Shown: piece by piece, positions 11,401 through 22,476 of the stretch | How the letters are laid out: the number at the start of each line of letters is the position of its first letter | How positions within the stretch are numbered: the first letter of the stretch is position 1 | Assembly: GCA_033064195.1 (NCBI GenBank) | Contig: JARBJD010000303.1 | Coordinates: 25,013 to 89,012 of the forward strand | Length of the DNA: 64,000 bases | Direction: 5' to 3' | Origin: Blattamonas nauphoetae | Taxonomy: Eukaryota; Preaxostyla; Oxymonadida | Notes under the pieces: model-generated | The model's input: only the letters and a program-made list of their open reading frames with translations | Told to the model about the DNA's origin: nothing | The model's database searches: none | Program-made: the position numbers and the translations under genes

Positions 11401-13011
11401 AAGGAGTTCTTTGCGGTGGATGTGGAGGGGAAGGGGGTCATCCCGTCTATCGACGAAGGCATCAATCTGCAGAAGTGCAAGTTGGACCTGGCTGAGGAGG
11501 ACGGGACACTGTCCATGATCGGAAGTGTGTATGACATGGAGGACGGCAGGATCAACGACTTCATCTCTGGCGATCCGTACCGCTGCCCTCGTCTCGTCAC
11601 GTTCAGCAGGCTGCTGAAGATGGCAGGGAAGATCACAAACGCCGCGCAGATCAACGAGTTCTCGACTTCACTGAGCAACCTCACAGTGTCACAGAGCACG
11701 AATTGTGTTGCCACGCCACACGCATCCTTCTCCATCTGCAACCAGCACGACGTTGAGAAGACCATCAACGAGCTGAACACATCCGCTCGAGCTGTCTGGA
11801 ACGGAGACGGTGCTTCTCTGCCCAACACTTCTCAGGCGTCGATCCCGCCCATTCAGAAGGCCGACTTCGCGCGGTTCAAACAGGCACGATCGAAATCATA
11901 CACTCTGCCGCTTCCGTCCATCCTCACCAGCGTCATGAAGATTGCTGAGTGGGGAATGGCTGGTCCGGTGGAGATGGAATTCGCAGCGAATCTCAGCACA
12001 TCTCCCGCTGAACTTGTCCTCCTCCAGCTTCGGCCGATGCTTGGCCCGGGTGGAGGAAGCGACAGCGAGCAGATCAAAAAGATCATCGACACAGCAGACT
12101 CTCGCGTGGTGTGTGCCCGCTCCTCGACCGCTCTCGGAAATGGCGTTGTCGAAGGGATCCGCGAAATCGTATTTGTGAAGCGAGACAAGTTCGACAAGAT
12201 GAAGACAGTGGAGATTGCAGCAGAATTCGCCAAGTTGAACAGGCAGTTCATCAGCCACAACAACACGCCGTACGTTGCGATTGGGGTGGGTCGATGGGGC
12301 ACGTCCTCGCCCACACTTGGCATCCCACTCGACTGGCCTCAGATCTGCGGAGCTCGCGTGCTGATCGAAACCGGCTTCTCAGACTTCCACATCGAACCCT
12401 CGCTCGGAACACACTTTATGCACAACGTGATGGGACTGCGGATTCCGTTCTTGTTCATCCCGCCCAGCGACGCACGAGGGGCGACAAAGAACGAGTGTCT
12501 GGATTGGGACTGGCTGGAGTCGCTGCCTGTGATGGAGGAAGGGGAGTTCGTCCGCTGGAGCAGAGTGGAGGGAGGAGTTGGAGTGATGGTTGATGGAGAG
12601 ACACGGCGAGGGTTGGTGGTGAAGCAAGAAGGGGGTGTTGGCGTGTTTGGAATGACAAACCAGTTCACAGAGGACAAGGAGCAGAGTGAAGAGGACGATT
12701 CTTGCGGAGATGTCGATCAGTTCTCGTTTGGAGACGTGCACGAGATCATGGAACGGGATTCGGAGAGTCCGATGAACGATCTGTCTTCACTCGATGAGAG
12801 CGAGATGCTGCAAGACAGGCCACATCTCGGAACGGGACCCCTCTCATTTGGAGGAGAAAGAGATATGCAGGGAGCAAGTCAAGCCGATTCGTTTAATCTG
12901 ATTGGTCAGACATTCCAGAGACCAACACTCAACACGACGTCATTCTTGTTCATGTCCAATTCCGATCCTAATGATCCGTTCGCCCTATCGAACTTTATCA
13001 AAGATGAATAA
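8465..13011 (+). CDS. PEP/pyruvate-binding (PPDK N-terminal-like) protein with receiver-like N-terminus, bacterial type
   Basis: Three exons fit: 8465-8516, 8660-8982 and 9085-13011, with GT-AG introns of 143 nt (phase 1) and 102 nt (phase 0), giving about 1,433 residues. The start MESLHDFIKELVW, then VLLLASPYELFLMEDEG and HFDMIVTLSQF, resemble response-regulator-like folds. A second such unit follows (VIVYVEHNPTFYSFLIPYIY ... ILGLICDKHI). The PEP/pyruvate-binding domain has SLGGKARGLLF near residue 630 and AVRSSGLLEDS near 742. The tail has IGVGRWGTSSPTLGIP near 1187. From memory this order matches a Bacteroidota family of about 1,000-residue PEP/pyruvate-binding proteins; extra length here is low-complexity inserts. 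No swivelling-His domain was seen, so a full pyruvate phosphate dikinase or PEP synthase cycle is doubtful. The biochemical role is unknown. Acquisition from bacteria followed by intron gain is inferred. Confidence 0.85.
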
Positions 13012-13212
13012 TTTATTTTTCCGTTTATCATTTTATTGCCTCTAGTCTTTTGTCATCTTCTATCAATTCACGACTCTTTTTTTATTCTTTTTTCTAACCT
13101 GAAACGGGCCACAAAACGACCTGACATCCAAGAATGAGCAAAATTTCACAATACGATGCCGTAATTCGGTAGAGAACTTGAAATGGGAAAAGGTTGAACC
13201 TTCAAAGTAAAA

Positions 13213-14367
13213 TTAACGACGGCGATTTCTCCCAAACATGCTCATTCCTCCCATACCTCCCATGCCGCCAAAGAAGCTTCCCAGGCCACCTAACATATCC
13301 ATCCCACCAAAGCCACCGCCGAACCCTCCTCTGCGGCCGTGATCTCCGTGTCGGTGTTCCAAGGCTAAATGGAGAATAACATAAGAAATAAGACAAACCG
13401 TCACGTTGACGACGTCTTTGCATTTCTGTTTCGGCGATTTTGAAGTTGGTGATCATCTCCCGTTCATGCTCCCTGAGAGCGACGAGCCGAGTGAGGGCGA
13501 GGATGGCTGCACTGTCGTTCAATTCAGATAAATAAGCAATGTTCAATTCAGAGTCTCCATGGAAAGAATGTTCATCTGACTCTTTTGGGAGGCTTCTGGC
13601 TGTTGAATTGATGCGTCTGAGGATACGTTGTTTGTGGAGCTCAGAATCAAGATCTGGAACAGTAAATGATGAAAGAAAAAAGACCATCAATTTGCATTGC
13701 TGATCCAGCAGCTTGGGGGACTGCTGAGATGGTCTCGAACTGCTCCAAGAAGGCGATGATAGTTGTGATTCGATCATTCAAGAGTCGAACAGTATCTTGG
13801 AGAATCTCCAATCCATGTGTATACTGAGCATGTGCCCCAGAATTTTCACCAGGGAGAAGACGAGAGATTGTGTCCATGGAGATACTCTCAGGTTTTAGCA
13901 TATCAAGGTTGAATGTTGAGGGAACAGCGATATTGTCCTGATGATCTCAAAAAAAGGAAAAATGGACACACATTAATTGTATAAATCGTGAGAGGTTCTT
14001 CTGTCTTGTTTGGGCGGTCATTATAGACGACTAAAATTAGTTCATGTTTTGTCGTTTCCGAGAGAAGGTTGTGGAGATTGATAATGTCAGGAGTCACTGC
14101 ACTAGCTACACAATACCATCCGATGATGGAATAGTTTGGAAATGTTTCCTTCACTTGGAGTGAACGTTGAGTGAGGAGATCTTCCTTGATGACTCCATCC
14201 TTATAAAGGACTTCGAATGAATCCTGAAGATCTACACGAGTTCCAACGTGTGTTCCCATAATACATCCAATCGTGACATCGCTCAATATCTCCCCTCTGT
14301 GATTTTTGGCTCTGTTGTAGTGATCAGAGATGTTCAGAGGAACAAGAGGATGTAAGACAAATTCCAT
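13213..14367 (-). CDS. CSN6: COP9 signalosome subunit 6-like MPN protein
   Basis: Four exons fit exactly: 14367-13972, 13937-13685, 13653-13399 and 13364-13213, with introns of only 34, 31 and 34 nt, giving 351 residues, close to the family norm. The N-terminal MPN domain starts EFVLHPLVPLNISDHYNR, continues GCIMGTHVGTRVDLQDSFEV and SIIGWYCVASAV, and lacks the metalloprotease ExnHxHx(7)S motif, as CSN6 does. The C-terminal half is helical (HGLEILQDTVRLLNDRITTI, then LVALREHEREMITNFKIAE). The last exon encodes an unusual Gly/Met-rich tail (GFGGMDMLGGLG, GGMGGMGGM). The protein would be a structural partner of CSN5 in de-neddylation of cullins. The alternative is the related eIF3f, but the NISDH motif and NSFEV-like strand favour CSN6. 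Confidence 0.8.
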
Positions 14368-14625
14368 CTAGCAGAAAAAAAGATGAACAACGCAGAAGAA
14401 GTGGGGAGAGCAATAAAATGGATGAATCGTGAGAGAAACCTGTGTGAATATTTTGCTGTGGGTTGAAGACTCACTTCCGTCGTCCTATCTCTCGTATTAT
14501 GGTGGAAATTCACGATAAATGTTTCAAAAACATGGGATATTGTGAGATTGAGTGACCGATAAATGGACAAATAAGGGTTTTGTGTGAGAATGCACGAAAA
14601 GTGAACGGAACAGAGAAAACGAATC

Positions 14626-15679
14626 TTAGTTGAAGATGGGGACATTGAAGAGCGCGGCAGCATCAACAACATGTCTGTTTTCATCAAGTTTTGCGATTTG
14701 CTCCATCTCAGCAGGTGTGAGTTCAAAATCAAAGATCGAGATGTTTTCGATGATTCTTTCCTTTCGAGTGCTTTTCGGAATGATTGAAATGTTCTGTGAT
14801 CGCTGAATTTGCCAACGGAGAGCAACTTGCGCAGCACTTTTGTTGTGTTTCTTCCCAATCTCCACCAACACCGGATGAGTGCTCGCATTTACTTCTGCAT
14901 GACTACCTCCAGAGCGTCCAAGTGGAGAGTAGGCTGTCAGATGCACACCAATTCGCTCGCAGAACGAGACAAGTTTGGGCTGTTGGCAGAACGGGTGCAG
15001 TTCCACTTGATTCACCGCAGGAATGATCTTGCATCCACAATACAGTTCATAGAGGAGGGCAACAGGGGTGTTAGAAACACCAATTGCCTTCACAAGACCT
15101 TTCTCGTACAGTTCTTCCATTGCCTTCCACGTGGCAGACAAAGGAACTCTTTCAGTCTTTCTAAAACCTTGTTCATCCTTCGGAAAATCTCCTTCGCCAA
15201 CGGGCATTGCAAATGGCCAATGAACGAGGTATAGATCGAGATAGTCAAGTTGGAGATTTTTCAGTGTCTGTTGATAAGCAGGGAGCACTAATTCTGGTCG
15301 ATGAACGGTACACCACAACTAGGAAAATGATATAATTGTGATGAATACCTTTGACGTGATGAACAAGTCCTCGCGCTTTGCTTTTCCGGAATCAAAAATG
15401 TGTTTGAATGCTGAGACTATGAAAGACTGAAAGATTGAAAAACCTCGCCCAACTTGTTCTTCATTCCCATATGCATATGCGAGATCAAAACTTCGATACC
15501 CAGCATCGAAAGCGTCGAGGATTGCACTAAAGTGACATGGAGAATCCAAAAATAATACATGGATATTTGACAGACTTATAACCATCATCACCTTTTGATT
15601 CCCATGTGCCAAGTCCAAGACGTGGAATTTGAGCTTTTGTATTGAGAGTAGAATGGAGCATGTCAACTTTTATTGTCAT
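14626..15679 (-). CDS. Aldo/keto reductase
   Basis: This is a cytosolic NAD(P)H-dependent carbonyl reductase of the AKR superfamily; the substrate cannot be told. Exons are 15679-15576, 15526-15444, 15416-15349 and 15318-14626, with introns of 49, 27 and 30 nt. The product is 315 residues, the classic AKR length. Visible are IPRLGLGTWESKG, the catalytic Asp and Tyr in SFDLAYAYGNEEQVGR, Lys in EDLFITSKLW, His in YLVHWPFAMP, the barrel segment AVNQVELHPFCQQ, and the cofactor loop SIIPKSTRKERI. The 27 nt intron keeps frame if retained, which would add nine residues (GFSIFQSFI) inside a conserved helix; removal gives the better family match. An in-frame upstream ATG would add a hydrophobic leader of about 28 residues and was judged less likely. 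Confidence 0.9.
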
Positions 15680-15937
15680 GGGCTGGATTCGGAACACAGT
15701 GAAAATGCTTTTCCCAACAAACAGAGCGAACGAATAGATGATAAATTGTAAACTGAAATGCAAAATTTTGAAAGAGGTGTCAAAGAAAATTTAGTAAAGG
15801 TTTCTGATGTGCAGAGGAATAGCAGTGCACATGAGTAATACAGACAGTACGAAGTGAAAAGGCGAACAGCGTTTACTTAAAAAGAAGATGAATGCATATT
15901 CACCAGAGATACCACGATGGAGGAAAGATATCAGATG

Positions 15938-16726
15938 TCAATCAGACATGGACATAAATACCGAGAGGCGTCGCGTGGGGGGACGTTGAGGAGATTCCAA
16001 CAGGACCTGTGAGAGGTTGACATCATCCTCGTGGAGGTACCAACAAAGAGAGCCATACGAGCATTCATCACGTCTGTTGGCATGAACGCACGGAATCGTG
16101 AGGACTTTGTACCATCGACGCATCTGAGAAAAGTGGGCTGCTGACCTAATTGTAATCGGTGATTTTTCAGTCTTGCTCCGCGATGAATTGTATTTTCTGC
16201 GTGGATCTGAGGCGTTGACTGATGGGAGTTTTTGGCGTCCGCGTTCGGGATGATACGCAGCGGGATACAGCAGGGTGGATAAGATGCGTATAACAATATC
16301 AACGGGTTGGAGGTTCCCAAACGTCAGAGAATTAGGGAGATTCAAAGGCTTGCTAATGTCAGCGATGTGAAAACGGTTTGACGAAGGTGAGACTGGAGAA
16401 TTGTTTGGGATGCTTTCCGAAGACCCAGTCGGAGAAAAAACTAAATTCGCAGGAAAACTAAATGACTGAACATCGCCATTTGCACTTATAGGGGCAGGGA
16501 AGGCGAATGGAGAATGGAACGAATTAGCCGACAGTGGCTCGTTGATAATGATCGAGGGAGTTTTGGGGCTCCTTTGATGATGAATCCCGTTCCGATCTGG
16601 GTGAAATAAGATGACAGTATGATTTTGAGAGGGAGTCATTGGAGACTCGCAATTGGGCTGGTCAACGAGGCAAACAAAGTCCGCAAAAAGGTTAGGTTTA
16701 ATAAACAGCTTCGATTTGAAAGCCAT
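15938..16726 (-). CDS. CCCH-type zinc finger protein (262 aa)
   Basis: One 262-residue frame. The first 170 residues are Ser/Pro/Asn-rich and low in structure. Near residues 210-232 sits a perfect C-x8-C-x5-C-x3-H finger, read as C-VHANRRDE-C-SYGSL-C-WYL-H, preceded by RRWYKVLTIP. This spacing is the classic RNA-binding CCCH type (TTP/CPSF30 class), so an RNA-related role is likely, though one finger alone does not define a family. No other domain was recognised. The frame could gain a 5' exon, since nothing marks the ATG at 16726 strongly. It is tandem with the dehydrogenase gene upstream, with about 165 bp between them. Confidence 0.65.
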   Translation of the reverse strand: MAFKSKLFIKPNLFADFVCLVDQPNCESPMTPSQNHTVILFHPDRNGIHHQRSPKTPSIIINEPLSANSFHSPFAFPAPISANGDVQSFSFPANLVFSPTGSSESIPNNSPVSPSSNRFHIADISKPLNLPNSLTFGNLQPVDIVIRILSTLLYPAAYHPERGRQKLPSVNASDPRRKYNSSRSKTEKSPITIRSAAHFSQMRRWYKVLTIPCVHANRRDECSYGSLCWYLHEDDVNLSQVLLESPQRPPTRRLSVFMSMSD

Positions 16727-16892
16727 GAGAAACAGAACAAATGTGGCAACAAAAGAAGAACTGAGTTGTTACGGATCCTGGCCCATAGTTGTGATTTTGG
16801 TGTCACACTCCGAATACTGTTCTGTTTCATCTGACATTACTGTCATGAAAGAATATTTTTGATATCTTCCGTTGTGAAATGCAATCGATAAT

Positions 16893-19868
16893 TCACCATT
16901 CGCTTGGCATGTAATCCTTCCAAAACTTGCCAAAATGAAGAACACCTGTATTAATTCCAACAAAAATGGGATCCAAAATCCTGGCCATCGCATCCACCTC
17001 GTCTATCGGTGTGCTGAACCCACCGCGAGCACTCTCGACTGCTTTCTCAAGCGGCTTCTCATCGGTGATCCAGCCGGTGTCCACAGAGTTCATGAAGATC
17101 CGCTTTGTTGCTAAGTCAGCTGCAGACGTCCGAGTGAGCATGTTGAGCGATGCTTTGGCCATGTTCGTGTGCGGATGGTTCCCGTCCTTGTGTTTCCGGT
17201 TGAATTTGCCTTCCATTGCACTCACATTCACAATCCACGCGTCTTTCGTCTGATCCTCACTCATCTTCTTCGCAAGACGGGAGGAGAGGATGAATGGGGA
17301 GAAGGTGTTGACGTAGTGCACCTCAATCAACTCCACTGTGCTCACTTCGTCCAGCTTGCTGATCCAAGTGTTGTGTCCCCTCAGGTCGATCTGCTGGTTG
17401 TCGAGATCAACCACCCCAACAGGGAAGTCAGCAGTGTCTGTCTCGTCAGATTCAAGCAGAGGAACTTGCGAGAGAAGAGCAGAGTCGAGATGGGATTGGA
17501 GGGACGTCGGAGCAGAGTGTGTTGGATTGGACGACGTGAGAAGACCGACGATGTCGATTGAGGGTGCAGAGGCTGTGCTTGTGTGGGATGAGAATGAGTC
17601 AGCTGGGGTTGCCGTGTCGTCTGCGGGTTCTTGGATGGAGTGTGGGGTGGAGTTGGAGATTGGGTCTGTTGTTTCGGTGATGCTGACGTTCGATGGCGGA
17701 TGCTGCGTCGTCCTCTCCACTTTTGGATTTTCTTCAATCGTCGTGTCTTCTGCCCACAAAGTCGCAGCCTCTGAAAGTCTGATCACGTTGGGTGTGTCTC
17801 TGATCGGCTGTGGAATGGGGAGTGTGAGTGGAACGGGCTGGGCCTCTGTCCTTCGCTCTTCTTCCCTCTTCCGAGCGGCTTCCCGTCTCTTCTCCATTTC
17901 CTCTGCATCTTCCTCGTCGTCCTCCACAAGCGATCCCTTCTTCGTCCTTCGCATCTTTTTCGGTTTGGCTTCCTCGTCTCCCATCGGCACTGCCCCGTCT
18001 TCGGTTCGGAGTGATTTGGGGTCGTCCCAAACCTGGACTCGTTCTGGTTCTTCTCCTCGAGATCGCTTCACGCGCACAATCTGATCTCCCTCTCGTTCGA
18101 ACATCATCTGTCCGCCGAACGGTGTGGACATGGACTGAGTGAACATGGCGCGCTTTCGCTGGCTGAACGAGGAGAGGAGGAGAGAGGGCTCAGACGGCAC
18201 GGGAAGGGAAGACGGTGTGGAGAGGACGAGCGCAGATGGTGTCGTCCGAACGAGTGAAGTGGATGGCTTTGGCGTGCTTCTCTCTTCTCCGCCATCCTCT
18301 TCCTTCTTCTCAGCCTCCGCACGCTTCTGTTCCGCTTCGAGCTGTGCCTCAAGAGACGGAACATAGCGGACAAGTGAATCACCCACAATTTGATATTCTG
18401 GTGTGATGTACGGCCAGACCTCACTCATCACACAGCCCTCGTCGTCGTCTCCTTCTTCACTCCCGTCCGCCCCCTCGTTCTCGCCGTCCTGCTTCGGAAC
18501 AGCAGACGAGTACAGAACGTGCGTGTCTCCGCCAATCCAGATTCCCGTCGACGTCTTCACACGCCACTCCATTCCCTCTCCCTTCTGCAGCTCTTCCGTT
18601 CGACCTTCCTTCCTCAACAGCTCGTCTTCCACCTCCTGTTCTCTCGCTTTTTGCCTCCCTGTCCTTCGCAGAGGGTCCTTCACTCGTTTCCAGTGGGTGT
18701 CTGCTCCCTCTTCGACCATCCCCCATGCATGTCCAGCCCAGTCTTTGCGATATCTCGGATCCCATCGTCGCATCAGTTGGACCTTCCTCGGCAGTTCTTC
18801 CCACGTCTTCTCCTCTCCTTCCACAAGATGCGAATAGAACATCGGAGGTCTTCGGACAGTCTGGGCAGCGTTGTTGACCACGATGTCCAGGCGAGGGTAG
18901 GAATACGCAACGAAATCGCAGAACCGCTGGACTGCCGACACATCTCTGAAATCAAGACCAAAAATATGAAGACGGTGGGCAAAAGTGTGGAAGTTTGGAT
19001 CTGCCATGAAACGAGCTGCACAGTCGTTAGGAAATCGAGTTGTTGCGATGACGAAGGCACCACAGTGGAGAAGGCGGAGACAGCATTGGTGGCCAATCTT
19101 GACACGCGATCCCGTACAGATGGCGATCTGACCTCGGAGATCAGCAATTTGGAGGCGCTTTTCCCAGTTTAGTGCGGCACAGGCAGGGCACAGTTTGTCG
19201 TAGAAAAAGTGAATGGAATTGAATTTAGCTTGGCAAATGTAGCATTGAATGGGAGCGAATGTGGATGTGGTTGGCGCAAGACCAGTCTAAGAAATGGTTG
19301 GTGAGGCACAAGAATTTGATGCGAAAATGGAAAACACAAATCCACAATGAAACCATAAATTTAAGGCAGACTGGTGTTTCTATAGGAGGAGGTAATGCAA
19401 CAGGAGGCAATTCGACTGTCCCATTCCCCTTGTATGGTAGAACTTCCGCTCCAAAAGCTGATTCTTCGTTTCCATCTGCTGTGAGCATCTTCAAACCGCG
19501 TTTCTCGGCAGCATCTCTTTTTTGTTGCATCATGCCACGAGAGCGAAGAAGAGATTTGTCTGCTTGTTGTTGAAGTTTCTTTTCGCTGAGTTTTTCTTTC
19601 TTCTCTTTCGTTTTTGTCTTGTATTTCCCATCATATGCGCTCATCATGACATGACCTGCAGATTTCCGCAGAACCTTGAACTTTTCTTGTTGAATTTCTG
19701 ACGGTCGTTTTTCAAGTGCTTCTAAAATAATTTGTGAAATGAAAGATCGAATTTAATGAAGGATAAAAACAGACGGAACACTTTCAAGGCAGTTTCTATT
19801 TCTTCATCTGTAAGAGTATCGATAGCGATTTTCGGATGAGGGAAAGATTGGGGCTCCTCCGAGTCCAT
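16893..19868 (-). CDS. Divergent short-chain dehydrogenase with zinc-ribbon-like N-terminus and about 480-residue insertion
   Basis: Exons 19868-19775, 19721-19372 and 19286-16893 join across GT-AG introns of 53 and 85 nt to give 945 residues. Residues 1-148 are charged and helical. A four-cysteine pair (CYIC at 163-166, CPAC at 181-184) comes next. The Rossmann start is IAICTGSRVKIGHQ (about 202-215), followed by VIATTRFP, IFGLDFRDVSAV and IVVNNAAQTVRRP (NNAA at 286-289). The SDR fold is then broken by about 480 low-complexity, acidic and Ser-rich residues and resumes near residue 783 with TVELIEVHYVNTFSPFIL, IVNVSAMEGKF and PHTNMAKASLNMLTRTS. The usual catalytic Tyr of YxxxK is Thr here, which I recall as typical of this SDR subfamily. 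The substrate is unknown. Confidence 0.82.
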
Positions 19869-20052
19869 AAGGAACCAAAAATTATAGTGGTTTCGATCTT
19901 TATCATTCTCTTCTGTTTGAACAAAAAATGTTTGATTATAAACATGAGGTAAGAAACAAACAATTTATTTCAGATACAGATTCCCGAGATGCCCGATAAC
20001 GGACTATTCGACCAAAGACAAGAACAGCACAGAGATGAACCCAAGGAGGCGT

Positions 20053-22476
20053 TCAGGAACGACCATCCTTCTCCATCTCCTTTCGGGCATCGCGCGAACC
20101 AGCACTTCTGAAACGGGAAATAGCAGCCTTGAGATTATCCTGGAGAAGAGGAGCAAAATCGTCCAAAGTGGACGAAACGAGAAGGACAGCGTCAGAAGGA
20201 AGAGTTGTGACGGGGCGGGACGAGTGGGAGAGGCGGAAGGCCATGTCGAGGAGAAGCTCGTCCACAGACGGGATGCGCTGGATTCTGCCGACAAACACCA
20301 TCAGCATTTTGTGGAAGGAGAAGACACGCTTGTCCTTCAGGTCACCGACGATGGCTGCGAGTTGAGTTTCCCATGGCGCGTGATTGACACGCGAATAAGG
20401 ACGGAGTGTCGCTGGGCAGATGGGGATGTGCAGGAGCTGATGAGCGTGGCCTTCGTAGTGGGCCCAATTGACAGCTGGGGCAGGCAGTGGAGGGAAGGTC
20501 GCGTTAAGAGCAATCTGAACATCCACCGCAGATTGGGACGGATTGACCAGGAGTGACAGTGCGAACAATTCGTTCGGAGGCACGCGACGGCAGGCAGCTG
20601 GGAGGTGAGAGAGGATGAGCTCTGTCTGATCTGCTGTTGGAGGGCCGTCGAGAAGAACAGCAGTCGAGCGTTGGGCGTGGTTGCCTTTGATATCATCGCC
20701 GATCTTCGAGCGGTCGACAAAGAAGATGCGCTGGACGAGACCAGCCATGAGTGTGCGGAAGGGGTCAGTGCCCATCTGCTTCACGACAGAGAGGAGAGCA
20801 AGGAGAGCAGCGGTGCGGTGGATGAAGGAGAGGAGGGCAGGAGGCACTGAGATCTTGACAAGCTCGGCCAGCTCCAACAACTCGACGATGTGCGGGATGT
20901 GAAGGCGGAGGGGGTTCGCTGTGACGTCCGGCTTCGTCTTGAACATCTCCGAAAACAGGCAGAAGAAGAGAGCACCGTCGAAGCGGACAGGAGTGGTCAC
21001 AAAGTTCGTCAGACCGGTGAGAGACGCGCTTGTTCGTGCAGTGGTCTGGCGGAAGACCAGCTGCTCCTCAAGGAACGGCTCGACCTCCTTCAGGAAAGGC
21101 ACGCGGCCACGCTTCACCAGCATCCACACAACGGCAAACCACAAATGGCTGTTTCCGACGCGCTTGCCTCCGCTGATGAGCTGGGAGAGGGTCCAATCAG
21201 ACGCCTGCACGTGCGACTTGTGTGGGCCGAGAGGGAGGAAGCCAAGAAGGTTCCTTCGTGTCATTGGGGAGGACCAGATCGCGTTGGATGTGTTTTGGAC
21301 ACTGCGCACCATCGACAGCGAGACGGGATGGTCCAAATGGGCGACGATTGAGTCGAGGAAGGCGGGCGAGTGGAGGGCGTTGAGCGGGCTGTCGATCAGA
21401 AAGTCGACCTGCTTCTTTGGAAGGCCGATGAGGAGGGGCTGTTCGGGAAGAGCAACCATGATGCAGGGGTCGACCTCATCGTCTGTGGTGATGGGACATT
21501 GGAAAGTGGCGTTGTTGAGTGGAGTGTAGTCGAGCTCAACTGCTTCGATGACAGTGACTTCATCTGTCTCAGAGGCACGCACAGCACGAGCAGCTTGGAT
21601 TTCGGAGGGCGAGAAGACGAAGCGGAGACCACCAGAGGACAGGAATATCAATCTGTTGATCATGACATCGAAGTTATCGGGCACGACGTATGACTCAACA
21701 AGAACGCTCCCTGCACGCAAGGCAGCCTCCTGGTCGTGTTTGTCGAGAGCGGTGGCCAGGGCTTTCGGAGCTTCGAAGCCGCCCTTCGAGAACGACTTTG
21801 AGAGCCGCTTCTTCAAATTAACGAAGGCATTGTGGAGGTCAACATCACCCTTCGATCCAAGAACACGGATAGAAAGGGCAAGCGACAGACGATCGTAGAT
21901 ACGGGCCAAGTGCTCGACAGATTCGATCCTGTCGATTCCGTGGAGGAGGGCGATATCACTCTCTGTAACCGTTTGGAGAGGCATCACCATATTGTATCGT
22001 GTTTCATTCTTGAGGACAGTGATTGTTGAAGGAGAATAACGAGAGAACGAAGCGACGACGGACATGTTGACTTTTTTGGTTTGTGGGAGGATGTACGCAG
22101 TTGTCAGCGCAAAGATAATTTTGTTTTGGCTGCTTAATTCATCACATGCATCAATTTCTGCCGGATCAATGTCGCCGTCCGTGATGAGGATGAGATTGAA
22201 CTTGCTCACATCCAAAACCTGTCCAATTGCACGTAAGATCCCTGAGGGACGTGTTCCACCAATACCCTTGCGCTTTGCGAAGAGTTTAAGAGCTTTTTCC
22301 TTGTCAATAAACATAGTCTGATGATTCCAGCAAAGAATAATATCATTTTCATGAAAGTTGTCATGAAAGATTGATTCAACGTGTTTCCAGTAAAATTCAT
22401 TACTGGTTGAACCAGAAACATCGATAGCAAAGAAGTTACGAGGTCGAGGCTTCAATGCCATCTCGAGGATGTTCAA
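20053..22476 (-). CDS. vWA-domain protein with intact MIDAS (807 aa)
   Basis: A single 807-residue frame begins MNILEMALKPRPRNFFAID. The von Willebrand factor A domain has all three metal-ion-dependent adhesion site parts: DVSGS at 19-23, Thr75 in GGTRPSG, and Asp100 in ILITDGD. Downstream the protein is helical without a recognised second domain; it includes SPMTRRNLLGFLPLGPHKSH and ends in a charged tail (RDARKEMEKDGRS). With no signal peptide or membrane span, it is probably intracellular and may take part in a protein complex, as many intracellular vWA proteins do. Partners are unknown. The gene lies tandem to the dehydrogenase, 184 bp upstream of its start. The 807-codon length without an intron supports one exon. 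Confidence 0.8.
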   Translation of the reverse strand: MNILEMALKPRPRNFFAIDVSGSTSNEFYWKHVESIFHDNFHENDIILCWNHQTMFIDKEKALKLFAKRKGIGGTRPSGILRAIGQVLDVSKFNLILITDGDIDPAEIDACDELSSQNKIIFALTTAYILPQTKKVNMSVVASFSRYSPSTITVLKNETRYNMVMPLQTVTESDIALLHGIDRIESVEHLARIYDRLSLALSIRVLGSKGDVDLHNAFVNLKKRLSKSFSKGGFEAPKALATALDKHDQEAALRAGSVLVESYVVPDNFDVMINRLIFLSSGGLRFVFSPSEIQAARAVRASETDEVTVIEAVELDYTPLNNATFQCPITTDDEVDPCIMVALPEQPLLIGLPKKQVDFLIDSPLNALHSPAFLDSIVAHLDHPVSLSMVRSVQNTSNAIWSSPMTRRNLLGFLPLGPHKSHVQASDWTLSQLISGGKRVGNSHLWFAVVWMLVKRGRVPFLKEVEPFLEEQLVFRQTTARTSASLTGLTNFVTTPVRFDGALFFCLFSEMFKTKPDVTANPLRLHIPHIVELLELAELVKISVPPALLSFIHRTAALLALLSVVKQMGTDPFRTLMAGLVQRIFFVDRSKIGDDIKGNHAQRSTAVLLDGPPTADQTELILSHLPAACRRVPPNELFALSLLVNPSQSAVDVQIALNATFPPLPAPAVNWAHYEGHAHQLLHIPICPATLRPYSRVNHAPWETQLAAIVGDLKDKRVFSFHKMLMVFVGRIQRIPSVDELLLDMAFRLSHSSRPVTTLPSDAVLLVSSTLDDFAPLLQDNLKAAISRFRSAGSRDARKEMEKDGRS

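Noticed and set aside
8465-13011. Standard pyruvate phosphate dikinase or PEP synthase
   Set aside because: The nucleotide/PEP-binding part is present but no swivelling-His domain or TIM-barrel PEP domain was seen.
13903-14367. Active JAMM metalloprotease for the MPN protein
   Set aside because: The HxH metal ligands and downstream Asp are absent, so it is an MPN-minus subunit.
15527-15763. Earlier in-frame start for the aldo/keto reductase
   Set aside because: It adds a hydrophobic leader not seen in the family; the start at 15,679 gives the standard N-terminus.
17338-18837. Plus-strand ORFs (up to 248 codons) opposite the dehydrogenase insertion
   Set aside because: They are shadows of the low-complexity insertion, while the minus frame is anchored by conserved SDR motifs on both sides.
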